From assembly GCF_014705605.1 (NCBI RefSeq), contig NZ_JACXIZ010000030.1:1-64000 (forward strand): 64,000 nt of DNA, written 5' to 3'. Positions 7,807-16,478 of the stretch are shown one piece after another (position 1 is the first letter of the stretch; each line of letters begins with the position of its first letter). The notes under the pieces are model-generated. The model did no database searches. It saw nothing but the letters and a program-made list of their open reading frames with translations, and was not told the origin of the DNA. The translations under genes were made by a program, and so were the position numbers. The stretch is from Paenibacillus sabuli (GTDB taxonomy: Bacteria > Bacillota > Bacilli > Paenibacillales > Paenibacillaceae).

Positions 7807-9240
7807 TTACTGGCCCTCGGCCTGAGCAGTCTCGTCAGCGCCCTCCGCAGCAATGGCTTCGTCCAGCATCTGCTGCCCTTGCATCTCCAGGGAGGCGAGG
7901 GTGGCGCGGACAGGCGCATCCTCTTGGATCATGACGGACAATTCCTTGGTGGCCATACTCATGAACCCGTTAATGAAGTCAGCGGGCAGATTCTCGTACC
8001 CGGCATACATGCTGTTGCCACCGGGCTTAAGCTTGTAAAATGCCGCGAGGTTGTGGCCGTCGTCGTCTTTGATATACGCGCTGCGAATCGGGAAGCCGCC
8101 GCCGCTACGCGATTTGGACTTGACCCGTGCGTATTCGTCGCTATGAATATATTGAATGAACTTCCAGGCTGCTTCGTTGTTGGCGCCATTGCGATTGATG
8201 GCAAAATACGTGGACACCGACATTGCGCCGCCCTTGTCGGGTTGCTGCGGATCGGCGGGCATCGTCACCAGGTCCCAGTTCTGCACCCCTTTTTCGCCCA
8301 GGTGCTGCTTGGCCTGACGCAGTTGATCCAGCAGATAGCTGCTCTCGACCGCCATCGCGAGGCGTCCGCCGATGAAGGGATCGTGCATCAGATAGTCTTC
8401 GGTGGAATTAAACGTGCCCGATTGATTCATCTCCGAGTAAAGCGTATTCGAGCGAATCGCATCCGCTGCCATTGTATACGTCCGTTCCCAGGAGTCGGTG
8501 TCAAGCGTGATCTGTCGGTTGTTCGAATCCACAAAATTGAGCCCCTGGCTCATGCCGATCATCATGCCAAGCTGAAAAAGATCGGTGTTGTAACCGGCTT
8601 TGAGTCCGTAGACACGCGCCTGCTCCGGGCCGTCCGTTGGAAAGCGTTGCGCCAACTGAAGCATTTGCTCCCATGACATTCCGTCCGTAGGAAGAGGAAT
8701 GCCGTAATTATCGAAGAGGTCCTTGTTATAAAAAACCGCCTGGCTGTAAAAGCTGGGCGACAGACCGAACAAGCGCCCGTCGGACTGCTCCCGGATATAA
8801 TCGATCAGGCCCGGCACGACGCCCTCAAGATCGTAATTATCGCGTTCGATCAATGGATCGAGCTCCAGCAGCCGGCCTTCCGCGGCCATTTCCTTGTACT
8901 GCGTCTCGCTAAGCATGAGCACGTCAGGCTGCTCCTCGTCGATCAATTGCTTCAGCGCTTGCTGATAATCTTCAGTCTCTTGCTGTCGAATCGTGTTCGT
9001 GGAGATGACGTCGATTGCGACGTTCGGGTGCAGAGCAGAGTAGAGCATGCCGAATTGATCGTAGAAGCTTTGCTCTTCATAGTACATCACTTTGAACGAA
9101 TCTGGTTCGGTGTTCGGCGGATCATTGCCAGCGTCAAAGCTGCAGCCGGCCAGGCCGATTGTGGCGCTAAGCGCGAATGCAGTGCCGACTGTGAGCCTGC
9201 GGCGCGGCTTGTAGGAAGGATGAATGGATTGTGTTTGCAT
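7807..9240 (-). CDS. Extracellular solute-binding lipoprotein (sugar ABC-type)
   Basis: A 477-residue family-1-type binding protein. A twin-arginine-like charged start and hydrophobic stretch lead to the lipobox LAGC with the lipidated cysteine at residue 33. The mature part has the usual PDVLMLSETQYKEMAAEGRLLELDPL and AAWKFIQYIHSDEY segments. AAGGTGG precedes the ATG. No permease or ATPase gene is adjacent, so it is an orphan binding protein that must use a transporter encoded elsewhere or act in sensing. Its 3' end abuts the 50-bp tandem array. Substrate unknown. Confidence 0.88.
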   Translation of the reverse strand: MQTQSIHPSYKPRRRLTVGTAFALSATIGLAGCSFDAGNDPPNTEPDSFKVMYYEEQSFYDQFGMLYSALHPNVAIDVISTNTIRQQETEDYQQALKQLIDEEQPDVLMLSETQYKEMAAEGRLLELDPLIERDNYDLEGVVPGLIDYIREQSDGRLFGLSPSFYSQAVFYNKDLFDNYGIPLPTDGMSWEQMLQLAQRFPTDGPEQARVYGLKAGYNTDLFQLGMMIGMSQGLNFVDSNNRQITLDTDSWERTYTMAADAIRSNTLYSEMNQSGTFNSTEDYLMHDPFIGGRLAMAVESSYLLDQLRQAKQHLGEKGVQNWDLVTMPADPQQPDKGGAMSVSTYFAINRNGANNEAAWKFIQYIHSDEYARVKSKSRSGGGFPIRSAYIKDDDGHNLAAFYKLKPGGNSMYAGYENLPADFINGFMSMATKELSVMIQEDAPVRATLASLEMQGQQMLDEAIAAEGADETAQAEGQ

Positions 9241-9348
9241 AAAAGCCCACCTTTCTGCCTGGAATTATAGCATGATCATCCAATAAAATCCAGGCAGCGT
9301 ACGCAAGCCAGCTATTGCCAAGGGGCAGCGCTTGAGGAATTCAACATG

Positions 9349-9885
9349 TCAGCGGGCCGCCTCCCGCTTGGTGAACCAACGACGCAGCAGGTCGGCAGGG
9401 TCGAGGCCTCTTCGACCTGTGCGTCCGTCGCCGCGCAGCACCTCCTCCATCCAAAGCTGGAAACCATAAATAATTAACGCCCAAATCATTGCTGTAGCAA
9501 TGATGTGCCAATGCTTGTAAACAATAAGCTGATACAACCCGATTCGCTCAAACACATAACTGACGGGATAGGCAAAAATTAAATTTACTAGCGCATTCAA
9601 GGCCAGATAAATCCAGAAATGTCCAAAACTCATGTAAAAGATAAGGATTGTACCGACCACAAACGGTCCGAATACGATCGGAATATTCGTCACAAAAGCG
9701 GGAAACAGCTTATAGTGCTCCCACCAATCGTATGTTGCAGCCATCTCCGAAAACAAGGTGACGATCAGCGCCGCCAGTAAGGCCGTCGGCATATAACGTT
9801 TGACGACTTTGCGGTCCAAAAAAAAGAGAAGCGTCCACGGCAAAAGAAACAGCGCCCACAGGATCAGCTTGACTAGCACAATCAA
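9349..9885 (-). CDS. Multi-pass membrane protein, CBO0543-like
   Basis: A 178-residue protein with about four to five membrane helices and a charged 30-residue cytoplasmic tail. The arrangement (WTLLFFLDRKVVKRYMPTAL, SEMAATYDWWEHYKLFP, VFGPFVVGTILIFYM, LIIYGFQLWMEE) resembles the uncharacterised CBO0543 family common in Bacillus and Clostridium. No catalytic residues are apparent and the function is unknown. It stands alone between the binding-protein gene and citA on the same strand, with no obvious promoter of its own. Confidence 0.7.
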   Translation of the reverse strand: MIVLVKLILWALFLLPWTLLFFLDRKVVKRYMPTALLAALIVTLFSEMAATYDWWEHYKLFPAFVTNIPIVFGPFVVGTILIFYMSFGHFWIYLALNALVNLIFAYPVSYVFERIGLYQLIVYKHWHIIATAMIWALIIYGFQLWMEEVLRGDGRTGRRGLDPADLLRRWFTKREAAR

Positions 9886-9964
9886 TCGCCTCCGATTGCA
9901 GGGTTTTGCCGTTAGTGTGACACAGACCGCCGCTTCCTATCCAACCAAGAAAGCCAATTGACGC

Positions 9965-11089
9965 TCAGGACGGCGGCGTGTCTTGCTCATTCAGCGGACC
10001 GGTATAACGGGATTGGGGCCGAAAAATCCGGTTCACACGAGCCTGCTCCAAAGCGTGAGCGGTCCATCCGACGATCCGGCCTGCCGTAAATGTCGGCGTG
10101 AACAGCTCCGGCGGCAGCTGCAGAGCGCGCAGGACGGCGGCTGCAAAAAATTCGACGTTGGTGTACAGTCGGCGGCCGGGCTTGTAATGCGCAAGCAATC
10201 GCAGGGCGGTCTCTTCGACATGCAGGGCAAGCGCAAACGCCGGGTCGTCGCCAACGAGGGCGGCGGTCACTTCGCGAAGCGCCTGCGCGCGCGGATCCTG
10301 CGTCCGATAGATGCGGTGACCAAAGCCCATGATGCGCCCGCCGCGCTCCAGCAGCTCTCGCAGCCAGGACTCGGCACGCTCCGCGGTGCCAATCTGCTCC
10401 AGCATGGCAATGACCTCGTAAGGCGCTCCGCCGTGAAGCGGGCCCTTCATGGCGCCGATCGCTCCGGAGACTGCCGCGTACAGATCAGCCTGCGTGGACA
10501 GGATGACACGGGCTGCGAACGTGGAAGCATTCAGGCCATGTTCCATGCAGAGGATAAAATAGGCGTCGAGGGCTCGCACATGAACGGCCGCGGGGCGCTG
10601 GCCTGTCAGCATATACAAGTAATTGGCCGTATGGCCGAGCTCGGGGTCCGGTGCAAGCGGCTCGAGCCGGGCTTGCCGGCGCGCGTGATGCGCAATAATC
10701 GTCGGCATTGCAGCGGTGATGCGCTCAGCCTGCTCCACCGTGGGCGGCCAATGCCCGGTGTCCGGCGCTTTTTGCCGAAATGCGGCAACGGCCGATTGGA
10801 GCACGGCCATCATCGGCATCTGAAGCGGAAGCGCGTCCAGCATCGCGCGCAAGTCCTCGCTTAATTCGCGCTTGTCTGCGAGCCGGCGCTCCGTCTGTGC
10901 GGCCGCGTCACGGTTCGCATCGGGCCGGCCGCCGTGCCAGAGCAGATGGGCAGCCTCCGCATACGTATGGCGCACAGCCAATTGGTTGGCGGGAATCCCT
11001 CGATAGATCAATTTTCCTTGTTCGCCGTCGACCAGGGCGATGTCGGTATCTGCCGCGACGACGCCTTCAAGTCCGGTTACCTGTGCCAT
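9965..11089 (-). CDS. citA: Citrate synthase (CitA type)
   Basis: Condenses acetyl-CoA or propionyl-CoA with oxaloacetate. The 374-residue protein has the conserved EHGLNAS (catalytic His), GPLHGGA and GFGHRIYRTQDPRA (second His) blocks. Where most citrate synthases read NVDF, supplying the catalytic Asp, this one reads NVEF at about residue 317; I recall this conservative change in the Bacillus CitA branch, as opposed to the main enzyme CitZ. Methylcitrate synthase activity is a reasonable alternative. It is divergent from opuA, and AT-rich dyads at 11161-11197 lie in its promoter region. Confidence 0.85.
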   Translation of the reverse strand: MAQVTGLEGVVAADTDIALVDGEQGKLIYRGIPANQLAVRHTYAEAAHLLWHGGRPDANRDAAAQTERRLADKRELSEDLRAMLDALPLQMPMMAVLQSAVAAFRQKAPDTGHWPPTVEQAERITAAMPTIIAHHARRQARLEPLAPDPELGHTANYLYMLTGQRPAAVHVRALDAYFILCMEHGLNASTFAARVILSTQADLYAAVSGAIGAMKGPLHGGAPYEVIAMLEQIGTAERAESWLRELLERGGRIMGFGHRIYRTQDPRAQALREVTAALVGDDPAFALALHVEETALRLLAHYKPGRRLYTNVEFFAAAVLRALQLPPELFTPTFTAGRIVGWTAHALEQARVNRIFRPQSRYTGPLNEQDTPPS

Positions 11090-11160
11090 TCTCCTTCACC
11101 TCTCCTAAAATATGGATCTTGCTGATGCAAGTATAGCGAGCGGAAGTGATATTGTAAACT

Positions 11161-11197
11161 TAACAATTTCTTGTTATATGATAAAAATAATTTATCA
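11161..11197. promoter_or_regulatory. Two AT-rich dyads upstream of citA
   Basis: TAACAATTTCTTGTTA (11161-11176) has 6-bp arms. TGATAAA and TTTATCA (11179-11197) are 7-bp arms around AATAA and contain ATAA-N7-TTAT, the form described for the Bacillus LysR-type regulator CcpC at citZ and citB. They lie 70-110 bases before citA. No LysR gene is in the window. CcpC-like control is inference. Confidence 0.5.
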
Positions 11198-11282
11198 AGA
11201 AGAGGTTGTTTTTAAGCGCTTCTTTTTCGGTCTGGCCGGGCGCAGCTAAGCCGCGATCGATGCATGTTCCGCCATAGCTCCG

Positions 11283-11340
11283 GCTATACTAGGCTCACTG
11301 CGCTGTCATGATCTGACAGCTCGCAGCGGGCTTTTTTTTT
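11283..11340 (+). terminator. Intrinsic terminator in the opuA leader
   Basis: CTGCGCTGTCA and TGACAGCTCGCAG pair (11299-11325), and the stem extends through GGCTC/GGGC before nine T residues (11332-11340). The nearest genes are citA, pointing away, and opuAA starting at 11389, so there is no upstream plus-strand gene to terminate. A possible -10 TATACT lies at 11285-11290. The later sequence AGCCCGC (11343-11349) can pair with GCGGGCT of the terminator, giving an alternative fold. Either it blocks read-through or it attenuates opuA. Confidence 0.65.
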
Positions 11341-11388
11341 CGAGCCCGCGCCACGAATACGACGCAGCGTCGAAAGGCTGGAAGCGAC

Positions 11389-12720
11389 ATGCCGATTATT
11401 GAAGTGAACGAGCTGAGTAAAATTTTTGGCCCCGAGCCGCGCCGCGCGATCGCGCGGCTGGACGAGGGGTGGAGCAAGGAAAAACTCGCGGCCGAGCTGG
11501 GACTGACAGTCGGCGTGAATCGGGCGACATTCGCAATCGAGTCCGGCGAGATTTTCGTCATTATGGGTCTGTCCGGGAGCGGAAAGTCGACGCTGGTGCG
11601 GCTGCTTAACCGGCTCATCGAGCCGACTGGCGGGGAGCTGCGCTTTGGCGGCGAGGACGTGCTGGCGATGAACGCCAAGCAGCTGCGCCGCTTCCGCCGT
11701 GCCAGGATCGGCATGGTCTTCCAGAAATTCGCGCTCTTCCCGCATCGCACCGTCCTGCAAAACGTCGAATACGGGCTGGAAATCCAAGGGGTAGAGCGAG
11801 TCGAACGCCGGTCGCGGGCGCTGGAGGCGCTGGAACTGGTCGGGCTCAAGGGCTGGGAGCACCATCTGCCGGCTGCGCTGAGCGGCGGCATGCAGCAGCG
11901 CGTCGGACTGGCGCGCGGACTGGCCAACGATCCGGATGTGCTGCTCATGGACGAGGCGTTCAGCGCGCTGGATCCCCTCATTCGCAAGGACATGCAGGAT
12001 GAGCTGCTGGCGCTGCAGCAAAAAATGAAAAAGACGATCGTCTTCATAACCCACGATCTGGACGAGGCGCTGCGCATCGGCGATCGCATCGCACTGATGA
12101 AGGACGGAAGCATTGTCCAGGTCGGCACGCCGGAGGAAATCCTCATGCAGCCGGCCAACCGCTACGTCGAGCGCTTCGTCGAGGACGTCGACCTCTCGCG
12201 CGTGCTGACGGCCGCTCATGCGATGCTGCGGCCGGAGACGGTGACGTCGGACCGCGGCCCGCGCGTGGCGCTGGAGCTGATGCGCGAGCGCGGCATCTCC
12301 AGTCTGTATGTCGTCGACAAGCAGAAAAAGCTGCTGGGCGTCGTCACCGCCGAACAAGCCGCTGCGGCTATCCGTTCGGGGGCGGCGCTGGAGGCGGTCA
12401 TGCACCGCAATCCGCCCCAAGTCGAGCCGGACGCGGTGCTCAGCGAATTGTTCGAGCCGCTCAGTCACTCCAGCGTCCCGATTGCGGTCGTGGACCCGGA
12501 CAAGCGGCTGCTCGGCATCCTCGTGCGCGGCGCCGTCCTGGCCGCACTCGCCGGCAGCGAGCCCCGGGATGGAGCGGGAGCGATGCCGGAGACCGATTCG
12601 GCGCCGGAGGGGGATATCGGCACGGATGCGCCGGAGCAGCCCGCCCATCTGGCGCAGGAATCGGCTCGACCATCGGCCGGAGAAGCAGATGCCATCCACG
12701 AGGAGGAGAGACGCTCATGA
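11389..12720 (+). CDS. opuAA: Glycine betaine ABC transporter ATP-binding subunit with CBS domains
   Basis: Powers uptake of glycine betaine for osmoprotection. The 443-residue protein closely follows Bacillus OpuAA: Walker A GLSGSGKST at about residues 60-68, MVFQKFALFPHRT Q-loop, signature LSGGMQQRVGLARGLA, Walker B LLMDEAFSALDPL, and VERFVEDVDLSRVLTA leading into tandem CBS domains (about 275-395) that sense ionic strength in the family. A tail of about 45 acidic and alanine-rich residues follows and looks lineage-specific. The stop overlaps the start of opuAB by four bases (ATGA). Confidence 0.96.
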   Translation: MPIIEVNELSKIFGPEPRRAIARLDEGWSKEKLAAELGLTVGVNRATFAIESGEIFVIMGLSGSGKSTLVRLLNRLIEPTGGELRFGGEDVLAMNAKQLRRFRRARIGMVFQKFALFPHRTVLQNVEYGLEIQGVERVERRSRALEALELVGLKGWEHHLPAALSGGMQQRVGLARGLANDPDVLLMDEAFSALDPLIRKDMQDELLALQQKMKKTIVFITHDLDEALRIGDRIALMKDGSIVQVGTPEEILMQPANRYVERFVEDVDLSRVLTAAHAMLRPETVTSDRGPRVALELMRERGISSLYVVDKQKKLLGVVTAEQAAAAIRSGAALEAVMHRNPPQVEPDAVLSELFEPLSHSSVPIAVVDPDKRLLGILVRGAVLAALAGSEPRDGAGAMPETDSAPEGDIGTDAPEQPAHLAQESARPSAGEADAIHEEERRS

Positions 12721-13553
12721 ATCTGCCCAAGCTGCCGCTCGACCGCTGGGTCGAGCGCGCCGAGGACTGGCTCGGCTATTCCTTTGCACCGTTGTTCGAC
12801 GCCATCAGGACCGTCATTGGCGAGCTCGTATCCGCCTTGGAATTCGTGCTGCGCGAGCCGGCGCCGTGGATCCTGATCGTGCTGCTCGCCGCTTTGGCCT
12901 GGCTGGTCGCGGGCTGGCGCATCGGCGTCTTCGCGCTGATCGGCCTGCTCTTGATCGACAACCTTGGCTATTGGGATCACGCCATGCAGACGCTCGCGCT
13001 GGTGCTCACGGCCGCGCTGCTGTCGATCGTGCTGGGTGTGCCGCTCGGCATACTGTGCGCCCGCTCCGCAGGGCTGCGCAGCGCGATCACCCCGGTTCTC
13101 GATTTTATGCAGACGATGCCCGCGTTCGTGTACTTGCTGCCTGCGATCTCCTTCTTCTCGCTGGGTGTCGTGCCGGGCGTGATCGCCTCGGTCATCTTCG
13201 CCATCCCGCCGACGATTCGGCTGACCAATCTCGGCATTCGTCAGGTGCCGGAGGAGCTAGTGGAAGCGGCGGACGCTTTTGGCTCGACGCCGGGCCAAAA
13301 GCTGTATAAGCTCCAACTGCCGCTGGCGCTGCCCACGATCATGGCGGGCATCAATCAGACCATCATGCTGTCGCTGTCGATGGTCGTTATTGCTTCGATG
13401 ATCGGCGCGCAGGGCGTCGGCGCGGATGTGTATCGCGCGGTGACGCAGACGCGCACGGGCGTCGGCTTCGAGGCGGGCATTGCCATCGTCATCCTGGCCA
13501 TCCTGCTCGACCGCGTCACCCAGCGACTCGTGCGCTCGGCAAAATCGACATAA
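12717..13553 (+). CDS. opuAB: Glycine betaine ABC transporter permease
   Basis: The 278-residue inner-membrane subunit of OpuA. An amphipathic N-terminal segment precedes several membrane helices, and the binding-protein-dependent transport signature EELVEAADAFGSTPGQKLYKLQLPLALP marks the contact with the ATPase. The central part, PAFVYLLPAISFFSLGVVPG, and the end, GVGADVYRAVTQ, are typical of ProW/OpuAB. Translation is coupled to opuAA through the ATGA overlap. Confidence 0.96.
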   Translation: MNLPKLPLDRWVERAEDWLGYSFAPLFDAIRTVIGELVSALEFVLREPAPWILIVLLAALAWLVAGWRIGVFALIGLLLIDNLGYWDHAMQTLALVLTAALLSIVLGVPLGILCARSAGLRSAITPVLDFMQTMPAFVYLLPAISFFSLGVVPGVIASVIFAIPPTIRLTNLGIRQVPEELVEAADAFGSTPGQKLYKLQLPLALPTIMAGINQTIMLSLSMVVIASMIGAQGVGADVYRAVTQTRTGVGFEAGIAIVILAILLDRVTQRLVRSAKST

Positions 13554-13585
13554 CCAACACGATCCCGAACAGGAGGAACAAGACC

Positions 13586-14521
13586 ATGAATAAAAGCGGA
13601 TGGAAGCAAGCCGGCGCCGTCATCCTGTTGGCCGTGCTGCTGGGCGGCTGCGGCGGAGCCGGAACGAGCAACAACGGCAATCAGGCGGGAGCGGGCAATG
13701 CCGGGAACGGCACGGGTGAAGCCGCGCCTCAGGCATGCGGGCAGATCCGGCTCGCCTACGTCGCCTGGGATTCGGAAATCGCCAGCACCTATGTCGTCAA
13801 GGAAGTGCTGGAGCAAAAGCTGGGTTGTCAGGTCGAGCTGCTGCAGGTCGACGCGGGCCCGATGTTCGCCGGCATCTCCGACGGCAGCGCCGATGCGATG
13901 GTGGCGGCGTGGCTGCCGACGACGCATGCGGCTTATATCGAGCAATACGGCGACCAACTGGTCGATCTCGGTCCGAACCTGAACGGCACGCGCATCGGGC
14001 TGGTCGTGCCGCAGTATATGGAAATTGCGAGCATCGACCAATTGGCCTCCGACGCGGCAGTCGGCGACGCCGTGCAGCACCGTATCATCGGCATCGAGCC
14101 GGGCGCCGGCATCATGATGTCGACGCGGGCGGCCATGGACACCTACGGGCTGGAGGATTGGACGCTGCTCGAGAGCTCGTCAGCGGCGATGGCTCAGGAA
14201 CTGGACAAGGCGTATCGAGCCAAGGAGCCGATTGTCGTCACCGGCTGGACGCCGCACTGGATGTTCGCCAAGATGGAGCTCAAATATCTCGAGGATCCGC
14301 AGAATGTTTACGGCGGAGCAGAGCAGATCCATACAATGACGCGCAAAGGGCTGGAGTCGGACATGCCGGAGGCGGCGGCCGTGCTGGATCGCTTCGAATG
14401 GACGCCGGAGGATATGGCCGAGGTCATGCTGGAGATTGCCGATGGCGAAGAGCCGCAGGCGGCTGCCAAAGCCTGGGTGGACGGACACCCTGACAAGGTC
14501 GGCGAGTGGGTAGGAAGCTGA
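13586..14521 (+). CDS. opuAC: Glycine betaine-binding lipoprotein
   Basis: The 311-residue substrate-binding component. Lipobox LGGC places the lipidated cysteine at residue 22, followed by a Gly/Asn-rich linker of about 25 residues. The mature domain has IRLAYVAWDSEIASTYVVKE and the repeated aromatic sites expected for a quaternary-amine cage (DAMVAAWLPTTHAAY, VVTGWTPHWMF). It is third in the operon, 32 bases after opuAB with AGGAGG in between. Choline or proline betaine are possible additional ligands. Confidence 0.95.
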   Translation: MNKSGWKQAGAVILLAVLLGGCGGAGTSNNGNQAGAGNAGNGTGEAAPQACGQIRLAYVAWDSEIASTYVVKEVLEQKLGCQVELLQVDAGPMFAGISDGSADAMVAAWLPTTHAAYIEQYGDQLVDLGPNLNGTRIGLVVPQYMEIASIDQLASDAAVGDAVQHRIIGIEPGAGIMMSTRAAMDTYGLEDWTLLESSSAAMAQELDKAYRAKEPIVVTGWTPHWMFAKMELKYLEDPQNVYGGAEQIHTMTRKGLESDMPEAAAVLDRFEWTPEDMAEVMLEIADGEEPQAAAKAWVDGHPDKVGEWVGS

Positions 14522-14606
14522 ACTGAAAAATTCATAACCGCCGAATCTGGGTAATAGGATGTTGTAGAGACATCATCAACCGAACGACAGAGCGGAGGTG
14601 CGCACG

Positions 14607-15020
14607 ATGAACGGACGATCGATGTTGCTAACAACAAAGGACAAGCTATGGCGGATTGCGCCCATCCTGACCTTGGTAATCGGTGTGGCTTTATCGGGTT
14701 ATGGAGGCGGCCACGCCGCGGCGCAAAGCGGTGACTCGGCTGCCGGTGAGCAAGCGCAGGCCGAGCTCAAGCAAGGCAAAGGCTTTTACGTCGGTCTGGC
14801 CGACGGACATACGCTGGAGATAACCTGGTATGGACAAGGCGTCGCCTTTCAATTTGGAGACGCCGTGCGCGAGCAGGTCGAAGCGCTAAACGAAGGCGAC
14901 AAGGTACATTTTACGTATATAACGAAAGTCTACACCTTCGAGCGCGAAGAGGGCGCCGAAACGTTCTACCAGCATGTGCTCCAGGACGTAGAGGTGCTGA
15001 ATGATGCACAAGCGCAATAA
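14607..15020 (+). CDS. Small secreted protein of unknown function
   Basis: A 137-residue protein. ATG 14607 follows CGGAGG by 8 bases; a GTG at 14598 overlaps that site and is rejected. Residues about 11-35 form a signal peptide ending LSGYGGGHAAAQ, which looks like a lipobox with Tyr in place of Cys and is more likely cut by signal peptidase I. The mature 100 residues contain a small beta-rich domain (GKGFYVGLADGHTLEITW, KVHFTYITKVYTFEREEG) that I do not recognise. It follows opuAC by 85 bases with its own ribosome site and ends before a clear terminator. Confidence 0.7.
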   Translation: MNGRSMLLTTKDKLWRIAPILTLVIGVALSGYGGGHAAAQSGDSAAGEQAQAELKQGKGFYVGLADGHTLEITWYGQGVAFQFGDAVREQVEALNEGDKVHFTYITKVYTFEREEGAETFYQHVLQDVEVLNDAQAQ

Positions 15021-15032
15021 CGAAAGCAAAAG

Positions 15033-15075
15033 AAGCTGCCGACTCTCGGATCGTTCCGGGGAGCGGCAGCTTTTA
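15033..15075 (+). terminator. Intrinsic terminator after the small secreted protein
   Basis: AGCTGCCG and CGGCAGCT close a 43-base hairpin whose inner part also pairs (CTC/GAG), followed by TTTT. It ends the opuA-side transcription unit. Confidence 0.75.
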
Positions 15076-15219
15076 GATTAGCCCGCACGCCTCTTTCAAT
15101 TTCCATTCTCTGTCTGGACGGGCATCGCGCTTCTTGCTACAATCGTAGCAAATTCATGCGAACGTATATTCCAGGGCGGGATGTGACAGCTGCATGGCGA
15201 TCAAGGAGGCTGGAGACGG

Positions 15220-16308
15220 GTGCCTGGTTTTCGGTTCGAGCCCGCACGCTATCCCGAGCGGCCGGGCTGTTATCTGATGAAGGACAAGGCGGGACGCATT
15301 CTATATGTCGGCAAGTCCAAAAGCCTGCGCAGCCGATTGCGCTCGTATTTCGGACGGCCGCAGGAGAGACGACGGCTGCGCGAGCTGGTGGAGACGGTGG
15401 CCGATATCGAAATTATGCTCGTCGGCAACGAGGCTGAAAGCCTGATCCTCGAAAACAATCTGATCAAGCTGCACCAGCCGCCGTTCAATCGGGCGCTTAA
15501 AAAGGACAACAGCGGCTACGCGTATCTCAAGCTGACGGACGAGGCGCTGCCTCGTCTGGACGTGCATTACCGGGACCGCAGGAGAGCCGGTACGGCCAGC
15601 GAGTCGGCGCGCGGCGCGGCGTCCGGCGAAGTGCGCTTCGGCCCCTATCTGAGCTCCGCATTCCGCAGCGGCGTGATGGATTTCATCAACGATCACTTCA
15701 AGCTGCGGACCTGCAGCGAGCTGCCGCGCCGCGCCTGCCTGCTCTATCATATTAAGCGCTGCAGCGGCGTCTGCGGCGGCCATATCTCCGAGGCCGATTA
15801 TTTGCGCGACGTACGAAGCGCCGCCGAACTGCTGGAGAATGGCGGCGCCAGACTGCTCCCGGCGATGCAAGAGCGGATGGGGCGCTACGCGAAGCGGCTC
15901 GAATTCGAAAAAGCGGCCAATATGCTGCATCATATTCGCAATCTTGAGCGCCGCGCCCCTGTCCAGATTGTCGATCGCGAGCTCACCTACGATCAAGATA
16001 TCGTGTACATTGGCGAGCGTGAGGCGCTGGTGGCGACGGTCCAGGAGGGCATGCTGCGCGATTTCACGGTGCATGCGCTGGATGCCGCGGCGATCGAGCC
16101 GGGCGACGATTTTTTGATCGCCCGGTACCGGGGCGAGCGGCCGAAGGAGATCATCGTCAACCGCCTGGCGGATCGCGACCGCGTAGCGGCACTGCTGCGC
16201 CGCCGCGGCGCGCCGGTGCGCCTCTCCGTCCCGAGGCGAGGCCCCAAGCTGCGGCTGCTGGAGCTGTGCAAGGAGAATCTCGCCTACCGGATGGCCCAGC
16301 CTACATAA
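15220..16308 (+). CDS. UvrC-like protein lacking the RNase H endonuclease half
   Basis: A 362-residue homologue of the N-terminal part of excinuclease subunit C. Residues 12-92 are a GIY-YIG nuclease domain (PGCYLMKDKAGRILYVGKSK). The Fe-S cysteine block is intact (TCSELPRRAC, KRCSGVC), a UVR motif (about 215-240, KRLEFEKAANMLHHIRNLE) can bind UvrB, and the following region matches UvrC up to RRGPKLRLLELCKEN, where full-length UvrC (about 600 residues) enters its RNase H and helix-hairpin-helix domains. Those are absent. It probably nicks only the 3' side, like Cho. GTG 15220 is used because AAGGAGG stands 10 bases upstream. Confidence 0.85.
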   Translation: MPGFRFEPARYPERPGCYLMKDKAGRILYVGKSKSLRSRLRSYFGRPQERRRLRELVETVADIEIMLVGNEAESLILENNLIKLHQPPFNRALKKDNSGYAYLKLTDEALPRLDVHYRDRRRAGTASESARGAASGEVRFGPYLSSAFRSGVMDFINDHFKLRTCSELPRRACLLYHIKRCSGVCGGHISEADYLRDVRSAAELLENGGARLLPAMQERMGRYAKRLEFEKAANMLHHIRNLERRAPVQIVDRELTYDQDIVYIGEREALVATVQEGMLRDFTVHALDAAAIEPGDDFLIARYRGERPKEIIVNRLADRDRVAALLRRRGAPVRLSVPRRGPKLRLLELCKENLAYRMAQPT

Positions 16309-16366
16309 GAGCGCTCGGGCAATCGTCCCCCCCCCCGGCGCTCGCTGCGCTGCCGATACCCATTAG

Positions 16367-16395
16367 GATGCCGTCCGGCTCTGCCGGACGGCATC
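16367..16395. terminator. Perfect 13-bp hairpin after the UvrC-like gene
   Basis: GATGCCGTCCGGC and GCCGGACGGCATC flank the loop TCT. There is no T-run on either strand, so termination may be weak. It is preceded by a run of ten C residues at 16327-16336. Confidence 0.55.
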
Positions 16396-16478
16396 TCGTC
16401 GATTCGGCAGATGCGGCCGGACGCCGACTGTGCTAGGATATACAGCATGTGTGCAATTGACGCAAGGAAGGTGAGAAA

